Shown: positions 46,036 through 54,700, numbered from the stretch's first letter. The stretch is DNA of 58,695 nucleotides from Flammeovirgaceae bacterium BBD 1991-12 (GCA_001657315.1 LYSV01000026.1:1-58695), one strand, 5' to 3'. A program made the numbers and translations. Notes: generated by a model not told the origin, from the sequence alone.

Positions 46036-48147
46036 TTAGTATTCCAGGAGTTCTCCCAAGGCTGTCTTTACCTTATCAGCATTGGGAAGCATTTGTTTTT
46101 CCAGATCGATATTGAGAGGAACGGCCGGCAGATTAGCAGCTCCAAGCGTTTGCACGGGAGCATCAAGATGTTCAAAGCACTCTTTGGCTATTCTGCCAGC
46201 AAGTGATTCTGCGAAGGAGTTGAGTAAGGGTTCTTCCGTGAGAATGAATACACGGTTATGTCGGGCTACAGCAGCGCTCACTGCCTCCCAGTCATACGGA
46301 TTCAGAGTTCTCAGGTCAAGGATCTCAGCACGATGGGCAAACTCTTTAGCTGCAGCCTTTGCCCAGTACACGCCCATGCCATAGGTGATCACTACAGCTG
46401 ATTCACCTGACTGCACCTTATCTTCAGTAGCTTCCAGCACTGTCCGCGCCTTACCCAATGGAATGATATAATTCTCATCAGGCTCATAGGTTTTAGCCTC
46501 CGCGGTACCCTTCACTTTAGACCAGTAAAGCCCTTTATGCTCCAGCATCACCACAGGGTTAGGGTCATAAAACGCTGCCTTCATTAACCCCTTCATATCC
46601 GCCGCATTGGAAGGGTACACCACTTTTATTCCTCTGATATTGAGTAATGTAGATTCTACACTACCGGAATGGTAAGGCCCTCCTCCTCCGTAGGCACCTA
46701 TGGGTATTCGTATCAGCGATTGCACGGGGAATTTTCCTCTTGACAAATAACAGCTTTTGGACAGCTCTTCTACCAACTGATTGATCCCCGGCCATACATA
46801 GTCCGCGAACTGGATCTCTACGATAGCCCTGGCTCCTACGGCCGACATTCCTGCCGTAGACCCTACAATGTAGGCCTCCTGAATAGGTGTATTAAAAACA
46901 CGCTCATCCCCGTATTTGTGAGCCAGTGTAGCCGCCTCCCGGAAAACACCTCCCAGAGTACCTCCAACATCCTGACCATAAAAAAGAGCTTCAGGGTTAT
47001 TTTTAAGAATATCATCTACAGCATGCAGGGCGGCATCTACCATTACCACCTTTTCCGCACCTTCGGGATGACGATGCCCTTTTTCTTCCAGCACGGGTGT
47101 AGGTGCAAATTCATAGGTATCAAAGGTATCAAGGTCAGGATCGGGTGAATTCAAAGTATATTCATAATCCTTCTGCACACTGGCCACAGCAGCTTTCCGA
47201 AGTTTGTTCAAAACTGCCTTGCCTACCCCATGCTTCAGGAGGTATTCAGTAAGCACCGGAATGGGATCATCCTGAGCATGCAGTTTAAGATCATTCTCAC
47301 CCCTGTACCATTCCTTTCTCACCCCCGAGGTATGATGCCCCAGCAAAGGACATCTCGCATGAATCAATACAGGCCCTTTTCTTTCCCTGACATATTGTAT
47401 GGCTTTCCTCAAACCCAGGTATGAATCTACAAAATCGGATCCATTGACACGCATACGCTCCATTCCCTTGAAGCCACCTGCGAATTCATAGGCATCCATT
47501 GCCCTCATTTCCTTTCCCGTAGCTGATATACCCCATTCATTGTCCTGAATAAGGTAAAGTACAGGCAGTTTTTTCAAAACTGCCATCTGGAAGGCTTCCG
47601 AAACTTCTCCCTCTGTAACCGATCCGTCACCTAAGGAGCACAGCACTATCGGCTTCTCATCACCTTCGAGCAGCTTCTGACTTTCGAGATAGTAAATGGC
47701 ATGTGCCATTCCTGTGGCTGGTATAGCCTGCATACCTGTGGCCGAACTCTGATGTGGTATAACGGGGAAACCATCACGGTTCAGGGAGGGATGTGCATAA
47801 TAGGTTCTTCCCCCCGAAAACGGATCACCTTCCTTAGCCATCAGTTGCATCATCAGTTCATAGGACTGAATACCCATACCCAGTAGCATGGATTCATCCC
47901 GATAATAGGGGGAGACATAGTCACAGGACTTCATTTGCATGCCGGCTGCCAGTTGTATGGCTTCATGTCCTCTGGACGTGCTATGAACATATCTGCTGCA
48001 TATATCCCTGTTTTCATCATAGGTTTCTGCCATTCTCTGAGCAGTACACATAAGCTGATACGCTTTTAGCAGAACCTCTTTTTCAATCTCAGGCTGTTTT
48101 TTCGTTTTTTGGGATGATCTAGTTTTTACAGATATGGTTTCAGACAT
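46036..48147 (-). CDS. Fused 2-oxoacid dehydrogenase E1 (alpha and beta), branched-chain type
   Basis: A 703-residue protein joining both E1 halves. The alpha part (about 20-330) has the thiamine diphosphate motif LCSLGDGSVTEGEVSEAFQM and HHTSGVRKEW. The beta part (about 365-703) has ALFYGQDVGGTLGGVFREA, EIQFADYVWPGINQLVEEL and PIGAYGGGGPYHSG. Fused E1 genes of this kind serve the branched-chain 2-oxoacid dehydrogenase complex in Bacteroidota; pyruvate cannot be excluded. E2 and E3 genes are not adjacent. A TACCTTTG promoter box lies 33 bases upstream of the ATG. Confidence 0.9.
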   Translation of the reverse strand: MSETISVKTRSSQKTKKQPEIEKEVLLKAYQLMCTAQRMAETYDENRDICSRYVHSTSRGHEAIQLAAGMQMKSCDYVSPYYRDESMLLGMGIQSYELMMQLMAKEGDPFSGGRTYYAHPSLNRDGFPVIPHQSSATGMQAIPATGMAHAIYYLESQKLLEGDEKPIVLCSLGDGSVTEGEVSEAFQMAVLKKLPVLYLIQDNEWGISATGKEMRAMDAYEFAGGFKGMERMRVNGSDFVDSYLGLRKAIQYVRERKGPVLIHARCPLLGHHTSGVRKEWYRGENDLKLHAQDDPIPVLTEYLLKHGVGKAVLNKLRKAAVASVQKDYEYTLNSPDPDLDTFDTYEFAPTPVLEEKGHRHPEGAEKVVMVDAALHAVDDILKNNPEALFYGQDVGGTLGGVFREAATLAHKYGDERVFNTPIQEAYIVGSTAGMSAVGARAIVEIQFADYVWPGINQLVEELSKSCYLSRGKFPVQSLIRIPIGAYGGGGPYHSGSVESTLLNIRGIKVVYPSNAADMKGLMKAAFYDPNPVVMLEHKGLYWSKVKGTAEAKTYEPDENYIIPLGKARTVLEATEDKVQSGESAVVITYGMGVYWAKAAAKEFAHRAEILDLRTLNPYDWEAVSAAVARHNRVFILTEEPLLNSFAESLAGRIAKECFEHLDAPVQTLGAANLPAVPLNIDLEKQMLPNADKVKTALGELLEY

Positions 48148-48180
48148 GTTTTATGGATAAACCTTACGAACAATCGTTTG

Positions 48181-48188
48181 CAAAGGTA
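48181..48188 (-). promoter_or_regulatory. -7 box upstream of the E1 gene
   Basis: TACCTTTG on the minus strand matches TAnnTTTG. The start would be near 48175, giving a leader of about 28 bases. No -33 TTTG is seen. Confidence 0.5.
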
Positions 48189-48262
48189 ATGAATTTGATG
48201 TAATGCACCGTTGGATAATCCTAATATTCCGGCTGTAATAACAAACAAAAAAACAGATTCCA

Positions 48263-48270
48263 TAGTTTTG
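48263..48270 (+). promoter_or_regulatory. -7 box directly before hemF
   Basis: TAGTTTTG matches TAnnTTTG and ends 4 bases before the hemF ATG (48275), which predicts a leaderless mRNA. The -33 box is missing, so this is tentative. Confidence 0.35.
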
Positions 48271-48274
48271 TTAG

Positions 48275-49186
48275 ATGTTGAAAAAGGAAGCCATAACTGA
48301 CTGGTTCCGGGAGCTACAGGAGGGCATCTGTTCTGCACTTGAGGAGGAAGATGGCAAAGGCAAATTCCATGAGGACCAATGGCAGAGAATGGAAGGTGGA
48401 GGCGGACGAAGCCGGGTAATGACTGATGGCAGAGTCATTGAAAAGGGGGGTGTGAATTTCTCTGCCGTCCACGGCCCACTACCTCAGAATATTGCCGAGG
48501 CTCTGAAGTTATCAGCGTCATCGTTTTATGCCACAGGGGTATCCATTGTAATACATCCTCATAACCCTTTGATGCCCATTATCCATATGAATGTGCGGTA
48601 TTTCGAAACCTTTTCAAAGGACAGCGATAACGATGACACATGGTGGTTTGGCGGGGGGATCGACCTTACCCCTCATTATGTGAATAAGGAAGATGCAGCC
48701 TGGTTCCACAGGCAATTAAGAGAAGTATGCGACCGGCACCATCCGGACTATTATCACCGATTCAAAACATGGGCTGATGACTATTTCTACATCGCACACC
48801 GCCAGGAAACCCGTGGGATTGGCGGCATTTTTTTTGACAGGTTGGGGAAAAGTGAAGGTACCAAAGAAAAACTGTTTGAATTTGTCAAGGAGGTAGGGTT
48901 AAGTTTTGCTCCCATTTACACTCACTTCATGCAAAGGAATGCTCACCTCGAGTTTAGCCAGGCACACAAGAACTGGCAGATGATGCGCCGAAGCAGGTAC
49001 GTTGAGTTCAACCTTGTATGGGACAAGGGCACTAAATTTGGCCTGCAGACCAATGGCAGGATTGAGTCCATTTTGATGAGCATGCCTCCAAAAGCGGTAT
49101 GGGAATACAATCATCAGCCTGAGCAAGGCACATCGGAGGCGGAAACACTCAGCCTTTTACGGAAGGGGATAAACTGGCTGGAGTGA
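48275..49186 (+). CDS. hemF: Oxygen-dependent coproporphyrinogen III oxidase
   Basis: A 303-residue enzyme. Family stretches are GGGGRSRVMTDGRVIEKGGV, GVSIVIHPHNPLMPIIHMN, WWFGGGIDLTPHYV, RGIGGIFFDRLG and RRSRYVEFNLVWDKGTKFG. It carries out the oxidative decarboxylation of coproporphyrinogen III in heme synthesis and needs O2, which fits an aerobic host. The length is near the family's usual 300. It is divergent from the E1 gene with a 127-bp gap. Confidence 0.96.
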   Translation: MLKKEAITDWFRELQEGICSALEEEDGKGKFHEDQWQRMEGGGGRSRVMTDGRVIEKGGVNFSAVHGPLPQNIAEALKLSASSFYATGVSIVIHPHNPLMPIIHMNVRYFETFSKDSDNDDTWWFGGGIDLTPHYVNKEDAAWFHRQLREVCDRHHPDYYHRFKTWADDYFYIAHRQETRGIGGIFFDRLGKSEGTKEKLFEFVKEVGLSFAPIYTHFMQRNAHLEFSQAHKNWQMMRRSRYVEFNLVWDKGTKFGLQTNGRIESILMSMPPKAVWEYNHQPEQGTSEAETLSLLRKGINWLE

Positions 49187-49501
49187 TTGTCATACCAATA
49201 TTATTCTCAACATAACATTATCAACTTCAATTTGAAATTAAGGCAAAACGGAAATTAAAATTTGTGAGCTCACGCCGGTTCAAGGCAAACTATAGCAACC
49301 CACTCTACCAAAACAGCTATATCTTTCCTCACATTCCCAATTCAGTTCTGAACCAGGAGGCCATTCCGTCATTCCTATCTTTTTGAAGAAGGATAAGGCA
49401 ATTCTTTACAAAATTGCCTTTAAAATGACATACATATTACCAGAAAGCTCCCCATAACCCGAGCGAAATTTATGATACCAACCCTTGGATAAGCAAGAAA
49501 A
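49187..49501. other. Intergenic region before the toxin-antitoxin pair
   Basis: It has a palindromic TTCAATTTGAA near 49228 and a perfect 9-bp inverted repeat at 49395-49420. No coding frame is recognisable. Confidence 0.4.
49395..49420. repeat. 9-bp inverted repeat upstream of the Xre/RES pair
   Basis: AAGGCAATT (49395-49403) and AATTGCCTT (49412-49420) with an 8-base spacer. It is 82 bp before the antitoxin start and may be an operator for autoregulation or a terminator; TTTAAAA follows. Confidence 0.5.
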
Positions 49502-50041
49502 ATGAAATATATTTGTCATATGACAGAAAAAAAATATTCAAATGAAAGAAATAAAACGTCAGAAATTTCCGATATAGCCTTTTCCTATGGGGGTGTCAGT
49601 TCCCTATCTTCACTCGAGCTAATTACCCAATTATTGGGTGGAGCCCAGGCTATCGGCAGGAAAATGAATAACATTCTGGAATTTCTTGCCCTTACAGAAA
49701 ACGGCTTGCCTGTTTCGACATTGAAAAACCTTCAGAAAAGGATGAAATTCACCAACAGAGATATGGGGCGTGCCCTTGAGATTTCCGAAAGCACACTTCA
49801 AAGGCGATTGAAAGAGGGTAAAAAGCTGGATAAAAAAGAATCGGAAAGTACGATACAACTGGCTTCCTTATGGGCCAAAGGGTTGAAAGTTTTTGAGGAC
49901 GAAAATGATTTCCGCACATGGCTTGAAATGAAAAATACAGCCCTCGGAAATAACAGGCCCATCGAGCTGCTTCATTCTCCCATCGGTAGGGAGGAGATCA
50001 AGGAGATCCTTAACCGCATTGAGTGGGGCATTTATTCATGA
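49502..50041 (+). CDS. Xre/MbcA/ParS-type antitoxin
   Basis: A 179-residue protein (173 if the second ATG at 49520 is used). The N-terminal part contains a Xre-like helix-turn-helix (FTNRDMGRALEISESTLQRR, about 85-105), and the C-terminal 60 residues (ASLWAKGLKVFEDENDFRTW...GREEIKEILNRIEWGIYS) are the DUF2384 toxin-binding domain. It neutralises the RES toxin made by the next gene and probably represses the operon. The toxin gene follows after 15 bp. Confidence 0.88.
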   Translation: MKYICHMTEKKYSNERNKTSEISDIAFSYGGVSSLSSLELITQLLGGAQAIGRKMNNILEFLALTENGLPVSTLKNLQKRMKFTNRDMGRALEISESTLQRRLKEGKKLDKKESESTIQLASLWAKGLKVFEDENDFRTWLEMKNTALGNNRPIELLHSPIGREEIKEILNRIEWGIYS

Positions 50042-50056
50042 ATCTGTTTTCTGTCA

Positions 50057-50518
50057 ATGAAGTTATATCGGATTGGGGCCTGTAGGCATATTAGTGATAT
50101 GACAGGAACGGGCGGATTATATGCTTCAGGTCGATGGCACTCCCGTGGTACGCGAATTCTTTACTTTTCAGAGCACATATCATTAGCCAAACTCGAAGTG
50201 CTGGCCAACTCGAATTTTTTACCAAAAAAAATGTGTTTACTAACTATTGAAACTAAATCAGATGTTTCCGTAAACACTATCCTGAAGGATGAATTACCTG
50301 AACACTGGGATTCATATCCACATCCGGATTTATTGAAAAAGTTAACCGCTAACTGGATCACTCAATCAGGATCACTTCTCCTGAAAGTCCCTTCGGCCCA
50401 ATCTCACAGTGAGTATAACTATTTATTGAATCCGACCCATAAAGAAATGGACAAGGTAAGGGTGTTGTCAATCACAGAAACTAAATTTGACCATAGGTTA
50501 AAACTATCCAATGATTGA
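50057..50518 (+). CDS. RES-domain toxin (NAD+ phosphorylase/ADP-ribosyl type)
   Basis: A 153-residue RES protein. LYRIGACRH, GGLYASGRWHSRGTRILYF, the Glu of SEHISLAKLEVL and VPSAQSHSEYNYLLNP show the Arg, Tyr, Glu and Ser of the RES active site. Characterised relatives degrade NAD+ and arrest growth. It is paired with an Xre/DUF2384 antitoxin. Its last 8 bp overlap the start of the PAP2 gene. Confidence 0.9.
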   Translation: MKLYRIGACRHISDMTGTGGLYASGRWHSRGTRILYFSEHISLAKLEVLANSNFLPKKMCLLTIETKSDVSVNTILKDELPEHWDSYPHPDLLKKLTANWITQSGSLLLKVPSAQSHSEYNYLLNPTHKEMDKVRVLSITETKFDHRLKLSND

Positions 50519-51086
50519 ATACCTGAAAGATCTGGATCAACAATTATTCCTGTTTCTTAACGGGCACCACGTACCATGGCTGGATCCGGTTATGTACTGG
50601 ATCTCAGAAAAAAAGGTTTGGATACCTTTTTACCTGTTTCTGGCCGGTTGGATCATCAGGGAGTATAAATGGAAGTCGGTCATTGTCTTACTGGGGGTTG
50701 GGCTAGCCGTAGCCGCATCTGATCAGGTTTGCTCGGGATTTATGAAGCCTTTTTTCGAAAGGTTCCGTCCATCACGTGACCCTGAGCTTGAGGGACTTGT
50801 ACACATCGTAAATGACTATCGCGGGGGACGTTTTGGGTTTTCATCGTCCCATGCCAGTACCAGCTTCGCCCTTGCCACGTTCGTATTCCACACTTTCAGG
50901 TCCAAGTACCACTGGGTAATCTGGATATTTCTCTGGGCCGCAATAGTCTCCTACAGTCGCATATATCTTGGTGTACACTACCCTGGTGATATTCTTGTTG
51001 GAGGTCTGATCGGTGCAATGTTCGGGTACTTGTTCTACAGGATCAGCAGATATTATCTGAATAAATTCAAATCGAAATTTCAGTAG
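50511..51086 (+). CDS. PAP2-family membrane phosphatase
   Basis: A 191-residue membrane protein with about five spans. The three PAP2 signatures are KPFFERFRPSRDP (near 80), FSSSHAST (near 112) and SRIYLGVHYPGDIL (near 145), giving the catalytic His and Asp of lipid phosphatases. Substrates may be undecaprenyl pyrophosphate, phosphatidic acid or similar. It overlaps the toxin gene by 8 bp, so it may be read with that operon, though a functional link is not expected. Confidence 0.88.
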   Translation: MIEYLKDLDQQLFLFLNGHHVPWLDPVMYWISEKKVWIPFYLFLAGWIIREYKWKSVIVLLGVGLAVAASDQVCSGFMKPFFERFRPSRDPELEGLVHIVNDYRGGRFGFSSSHASTSFALATFVFHTFRSKYHWVIWIFLWAAIVSYSRIYLGVHYPGDILVGGLIGAMFGYLFYRISRYYLNKFKSKFQ

Positions 51087-51138
51087 AATCTCATTTCCGA
51101 TAATAGAACTTTCTGAAAAGCGCAAAAACAAAGTTCTG

Positions 51139-51273
51139 ATGTCAAATTCCTGGCTGTACGGACACAGCCCGTGGATTGCGGGTGTTGGTGATATTCTATC
51201 AACTCCAGGCTCGGCGGGTAAACTACTCATGAACCATCTGCAAATATTTGGCTGGTCGGTTTTATCCTTTTAA
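51139..51273 (+). CDS. Possible 44-codon ORF or gene remnant
   Basis: An ATG at 51139 opens MSNSWLYGHSPWIAGVG... and stops at TAA 51271. The same frame is open upstream to near the PAP2 stop. Codon use looks coding-like, but I recognise no family. It may be a short gene or the tail of a lost one. Confidence 0.25.
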   Translation: MSNSWLYGHSPWIAGVGDILSTPGSAGKLLMNHLQIFGWSVLSF

Positions 51274-51352
51274 TTGCCGTGTTTATCGAAAAACTTTGAT
51301 GAGAGGCTGCAAAGCAGTTTACTTCACATTCGTGAACCCTACAAAAAATGTC

Positions 51353-52039
51353 ATGAAAAAAATATTATCACTGTCAGGACTCATTGTTCTTCTTGGTCTT
51401 AGTTCCTGTGTTTATTCATTATTCCCTTTTTATACCGAAAAAACCATTGTATACTATCCTGAGCTAAATGGCAAATGGCTTGACAGGGATAGTTCATACC
51501 TGCTTTTCGAACCTTACCATAAAAAAGAGGATGTTATGATAGATCTGAGTCATCTTGATTTCGGTATACAGTCAGACGATGGGGACCCATTGGACGGAAA
51601 AGAACCGACTGTCAAAAAGGAGCCGGATGTGGAGGAAGAAGTAAGAAGTTATAAAATGACGATAAAGAGTGCGGAAGACACATTTGTGTACCTGACACAT
51701 TTGTTTCAGGTAGGTGAATCACTTTATCTGGACCTGTTCCCCTGGCTGGAAGAAGGGGTCCATCAGGTCAGGGGGGATAAAATTGTTGTGGACAATCTTT
51801 TTCCCGTCCATACTATTATGAAAATCGAAATAAAAGAAGATAAATTATCTCTTACCCAGTTTGACCTGAACAAACTTCATAACCTGTTCAAGAGTAATCT
51901 TATCCGGCTACGTCACGAAATGATCAATGACGAGGTACTCATCACTGCCAAACCGGAGGACCTCCAGAAATTCCTGAAAAACTACGCGCGTGATCCTTCT
52001 GTTTATGATTCAACCGAAGAGTATATAAAAGCCCGATGA
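51353..52039 (+). CDS. Hypothetical lipoprotein in a LytS/LytTR operon
   Basis: A 228-residue protein. The ATG at 51353 gives MKKILSLSGLIVLLGLSSC, a clear lipoprotein signal; the frame extends 35 codons upstream with no signal character. Residues 20-130 are YSLFPFYTEKTIVYYPELNG..., then a Glu/Lys-rich stretch (about 85-100) and a beta-rich remainder (LYLDLFPWLEEGV, LSLTQFDLNKLHNLF). I do not recognise the family. The stop overlaps the start of the sensor kinase by 4 bp, suggesting a sensory accessory or target of the two-component system. Confidence 0.78.
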   Translation: MKKILSLSGLIVLLGLSSCVYSLFPFYTEKTIVYYPELNGKWLDRDSSYLLFEPYHKKEDVMIDLSHLDFGIQSDDGDPLDGKEPTVKKEPDVEEEVRSYKMTIKSAEDTFVYLTHLFQVGESLYLDLFPWLEEGVHQVRGDKIVVDNLFPVHTIMKIEIKEDKLSLTQFDLNKLHNLFKSNLIRLRHEMINDEVLITAKPEDLQKFLKNYARDPSVYDSTEEYIKAR

Positions 52040-53058
52040 TCCGGAGAATCACAGGACTCTACAGGCATTCGTGGATACAGCACTTGTTTTTCTGGGGTGC
52101 TTCACTGTATTTCATTGGCTCCTATTTTTCAATATCCAATGCCATAGGTGAAATTGATATTATATACTCTGCCTGCTTCCACATAAGCCTGGTCACCCTT
52201 GTTTATATCAATTTAAGGGTATTGATCCCCCGGTTGCTAAGTAGGAAAACGGCCTTTTTGTACATTGTCTTTTCCATGCTGACCATTGCCCTGGCCCTGC
52301 TGGTCCATGAGCTCACTTTTGAGCTGCTGATCCCTGCCCTGCCATGGGAGTATTACATGGTATCTTTCACTGACCCATGGGTACTCGTTACCATTTTTTC
52401 CTGCTACCTTGTACTTTCCATGTTGATCAAGCTATCGAAGAGTTGGTTTAGACTTCAGCAACTGGAGGCGGAGCAAAAGGACATGGAACTACGCAGCCTG
52501 CGTTTTCAGATCAATCCTCATTTTCTTTTAAACTCACTTAACAGCCTGTATGGATTATCACTTTCAGACACTGAAGAAGTATCCAAATACATCATGAGGC
52601 TAAGCAACATTTTAAAACATATTCTTTATGAAACCAGAAAGGAGAAAATTCCATTATCTCAGGAGGTCTCATACATCCGGGATTTCATAGAACTACATAA
52701 AATCCGCCTTCCCAGGAACACAGACATAACGTTTGACCTTCAGGGGGTGACTGATCATTTGTATATTGCTCCGATGTTGATCATTCCATTCATTGAAAAT
52801 GCCTTTAAGCATGGCATCGGAGGCGATAGCGATCAGAATTACGCACACTTCACCCTGAACATAGCAGGAACCCGTTTGGAATTCAGTGCCAAAAACAATA
52901 GGGGTTTTGTAGATGAGATCAAAAATGAGGAGTACAACGGAATTGGTCTGGAGAACGTAAAAAGGCGTCTGGCACTTCTTTACCCGAGCAAACACGAATT
53001 ACGTGTGTCAGATAACTCCCGGGAATTTGCAGTATATCTTAAGCTGAAACTGACATGA
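52036..53058 (+). CDS. LytS-type sensor histidine kinase
   Basis: A 340-residue protein. Four membrane spans lie at about 15-130, then the His_kinase domain with LRFQINPHFLLNSLNSLYG (phosphoacceptor His162). The ATP-binding domain shows PMLIIPFIENAFKHG and NGIGLENVKRRLALLYP. It lacks a large extracellular sensor domain, as is normal for this Bacteroidota group. It overlaps the lipoprotein gene by 4 bp and the response regulator gene by 4 bp, so the three genes are one translationally coupled operon. The signal is unknown. Confidence 0.92.
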   Translation: MIRRITGLYRHSWIQHLFFWGASLYFIGSYFSISNAIGEIDIIYSACFHISLVTLVYINLRVLIPRLLSRKTAFLYIVFSMLTIALALLVHELTFELLIPALPWEYYMVSFTDPWVLVTIFSCYLVLSMLIKLSKSWFRLQQLEAEQKDMELRSLRFQINPHFLLNSLNSLYGLSLSDTEEVSKYIMRLSNILKHILYETRKEKIPLSQEVSYIRDFIELHKIRLPRNTDITFDLQGVTDHLYIAPMLIIPFIENAFKHGIGGDSDQNYAHFTLNIAGTRLEFSAKNNRGFVDEIKNEEYNGIGLENVKRRLALLYPSKHELRVSDNSREFAVYLKLKLT

Positions 53059-53750
53059 GTATAAGATGCATGATCGTTGATGACGAGCCGATCTCCCGGG
53101 ATATCGTAAGAAGGTATCTCTCAAAATATGACGATTTTGAAGTGCTGCAAGAGGCAAAAAATGCTTTTGAAGCTCTCAAATTGATCAATGAATCACTTGT
53201 TGATGTCATTTTCCTGGACATCAACATGCCAAAACTCTCAGGGCTCAGCATGATAAAAACACTCTCTCCTGCCCCGGCTATTGTTTTCGTCACTGCCTAT
53301 CCCGAATATGCCGTACAGGGTTTTGAAGTAGAAGCCCTTGATTACCTGGTCAAGCCCGTTTCGCCGGAGCGCTTTGCAGACACTATTATGAAGATCAGAA
53401 AAAAAGTGGCCAGAGACAGGGAGGATCATCATATCTTTGTTAAAGCCGACCGGAAGACGTTCAGAGTGGCATTGAATGAGATATTCTACCTGAAAAGCAA
53501 TGGGGATTACATTCACGTAATACGGGATGGAAAATCTTTGATCACCAATGAAAGTCTGAAAAACATGCAACAGCGACTACCTGCCGGACAATTTGTAAGG
53601 ACACACAAATCCTATATTGTTAACCTCAGCTATGTAAAAGCCTTTGAGCGTGGCAGGATCATCCTCAGAGACATCGATCTGCCTGTAGGTGATAAATACC
53701 GGGAAAATCTTAGAAAAAAACTGAAACTTCAATCGGGTACCCTGGAATAA
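53055..53750 (+). CDS. LytTR-type response regulator
   Basis: A 231-residue regulator. The receiver domain (1-120) has MIVDDEP and Asp55 in VIFLDINMP, plus a Lys in DYLVKPVSPERF. The C-terminal LytTR DNA-binding domain (about 135-231) has IFVKADRKTFRVALNEIFYL, SNGDYIHVI and RTHKSYIVNLSYVKAFE. It is the partner of the adjacent LytS-type kinase. Its targets are not in evidence; it may regulate its own operon. Confidence 0.94.
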   Translation: MSIRCMIVDDEPISRDIVRRYLSKYDDFEVLQEAKNAFEALKLINESLVDVIFLDINMPKLSGLSMIKTLSPAPAIVFVTAYPEYAVQGFEVEALDYLVKPVSPERFADTIMKIRKKVARDREDHHIFVKADRKTFRVALNEIFYLKSNGDYIHVIRDGKSLITNESLKNMQQRLPAGQFVRTHKSYIVNLSYVKAFERGRIILRDIDLPVGDKYRENLRKKLKLQSGTLE

Positions 53751-53770
53751 TATTCCGGGTGATCTATTAC

Positions 53771-53790
53771 AATAAAAAATACCCACAAGG
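53771..53790 (-). terminator. Terminator of the structured RNA
   Basis: On the minus strand the 3' arm CCTTGTGGGT of the closing helix is followed by ATTTTTTATT, a U-rich tract. It is the natural 3' end of the RNA. Confidence 0.6.
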
Positions 53791-53969
53791 CTTCGAAGGT
53801 TTATTTAAACCCCAAATAAGACAGGATTTGAGCTGCCCGCTGATGTCAGCCTTCCACTGTTAACCCTATGCAGGGACGACCGGAGTCGTTGAGGCCTGGC
53901 TTTGACCAAAGGCTTCACTCGGTATTGTTTTTAATGTTAGGTTTAAAAAACAAGTCTACCTTGTGGGTG
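53772..53969 (-). ncRNA. Structured noncoding RNA, 6S-like candidate
   Basis: The minus-strand transcript would be about 195 bases. Five perfectly nested helices can be read (plus-strand positions): 53781-53790/53959-53968 (10 bp), 53804-53811/53940-53947 (8 bp), 53848-53853/53909-53914 (6 bp), 53871-53874/53895-53898 and 53876-53880/53885-53889. Large bulges separate the second and third helices. A TAGCTTTG box lies just upstream and the closing helix is followed by ATTTTTTA, so it has its own promoter and terminator. The long hairpin with a central bubble resembles 6S RNA in size and layout; I could not confirm the family. Confidence 0.6.
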
Positions 53970-53972
53970 GTA

Positions 53973-53980
53973 CAAAGCTA
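53973..53980 (-). promoter_or_regulatory. -7 box of the structured RNA
   Basis: TAGCTTTG on the minus strand matches TAnnTTTG exactly and ends 4 bases before the predicted RNA start near 53969. The -33 box is not evident. Confidence 0.6.
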
Positions 53981-54001
53981 ACGGGAAAAAACCATAAAAT
54001 A

Positions 54002-54661
54002 CTATCCTTTGAATCGGAACTTAAGGTATTTTATGTCATGTCCCTCTGCTCCAAATTTCTGTTCATAGCGCGTTCTTATACCGTAGCACTCAGGTTTAAG
54101 TTCTGAATGGTACAGGTCATAGGTGTATTCAAGGTCAGAGATGTCTGACCTTTGCCTGAGTACCTCCAGGGTATAGTCAAACAGGCCGGTATTGTCTGTC
54201 TTAAGTCGTATCCAACCTCCGGACCGGACCAGTGCTTTATAAATATCCATGTAACGGTCATGGGTCACACGCCGTTTTTCGTCACGATCCCGGGGTCTCG
54301 GGTCAGGGAAAGTAATCCAGATCTCAGACACCTCTCCGGACCGGAAAAAGCTTTCCAATTCAAGGATATGGGTACGTAAAAAAGCGACATTGGTCAATCC
54401 TTCTTCCAGTGCTATACCACTCCCCTTCCATATCCGATCACCTTTTACATCTATACCTATGTGGTTTCTTTTAGGAAAAAGCCGGGCCAGCCCGACAGTA
54501 TACTCTCCACGACCACAGGCTATCTCCAGTACCAGTTCATTATCGTTCTGAAAGTGTTCCTGCCAGCGCCCTTTTATGGACCCAAACTTTGGCTTACCCG
54601 GTTCTATGATATTGCCTCTCGTCGCGTTTTCAGCAAATCGCTTCAGTTTTCCTCTGCTCAT
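54002..54661 (-). CDS. trmB: tRNA (guanine-N7)-methyltransferase
   Basis: A 219-residue SAM-dependent methyltransferase. LVLEIACGRGEYTVGLAR is the SAM-binding motif, IWITFPDPRPRDRDEKRR the family signature, and RLKTDNTGLFDYTLEVL follows. It makes m7G46 in tRNA. The frame extends 24 codons upstream, but those codons overlap the promoter at 54669-54700, so the ATG at 54661 (MSRGKLKRFAENATR) is the start. The mRNA would have a leader of only a few bases. Confidence 0.94.
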   Translation of the reverse strand: MSRGKLKRFAENATRGNIIEPGKPKFGSIKGRWQEHFQNDNELVLEIACGRGEYTVGLARLFPKRNHIGIDVKGDRIWKGSGIALEEGLTNVAFLRTHILELESFFRSGEVSEIWITFPDPRPRDRDEKRRVTHDRYMDIYKALVRSGGWIRLKTDNTGLFDYTLEVLRQRSDISDLEYTYDLYHSELKPECYGIRTRYEQKFGAEGHDIKYLKFRFKG

Positions 54662-54668
54662 AAGTCCG

Positions 54669-54700
54669 CAAAGGTAAAATGAGCCGGGATTTCTAACAAA
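54669..54700 (-). promoter_or_regulatory. Promoter of trmB
   Basis: On the minus strand TTTG (54700-54697), 20 bases, then TACCTTTG (54676-54669): an exact match to the -33/-7 consensus. It lies 7 bases before the ATG. Confidence 0.8.
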
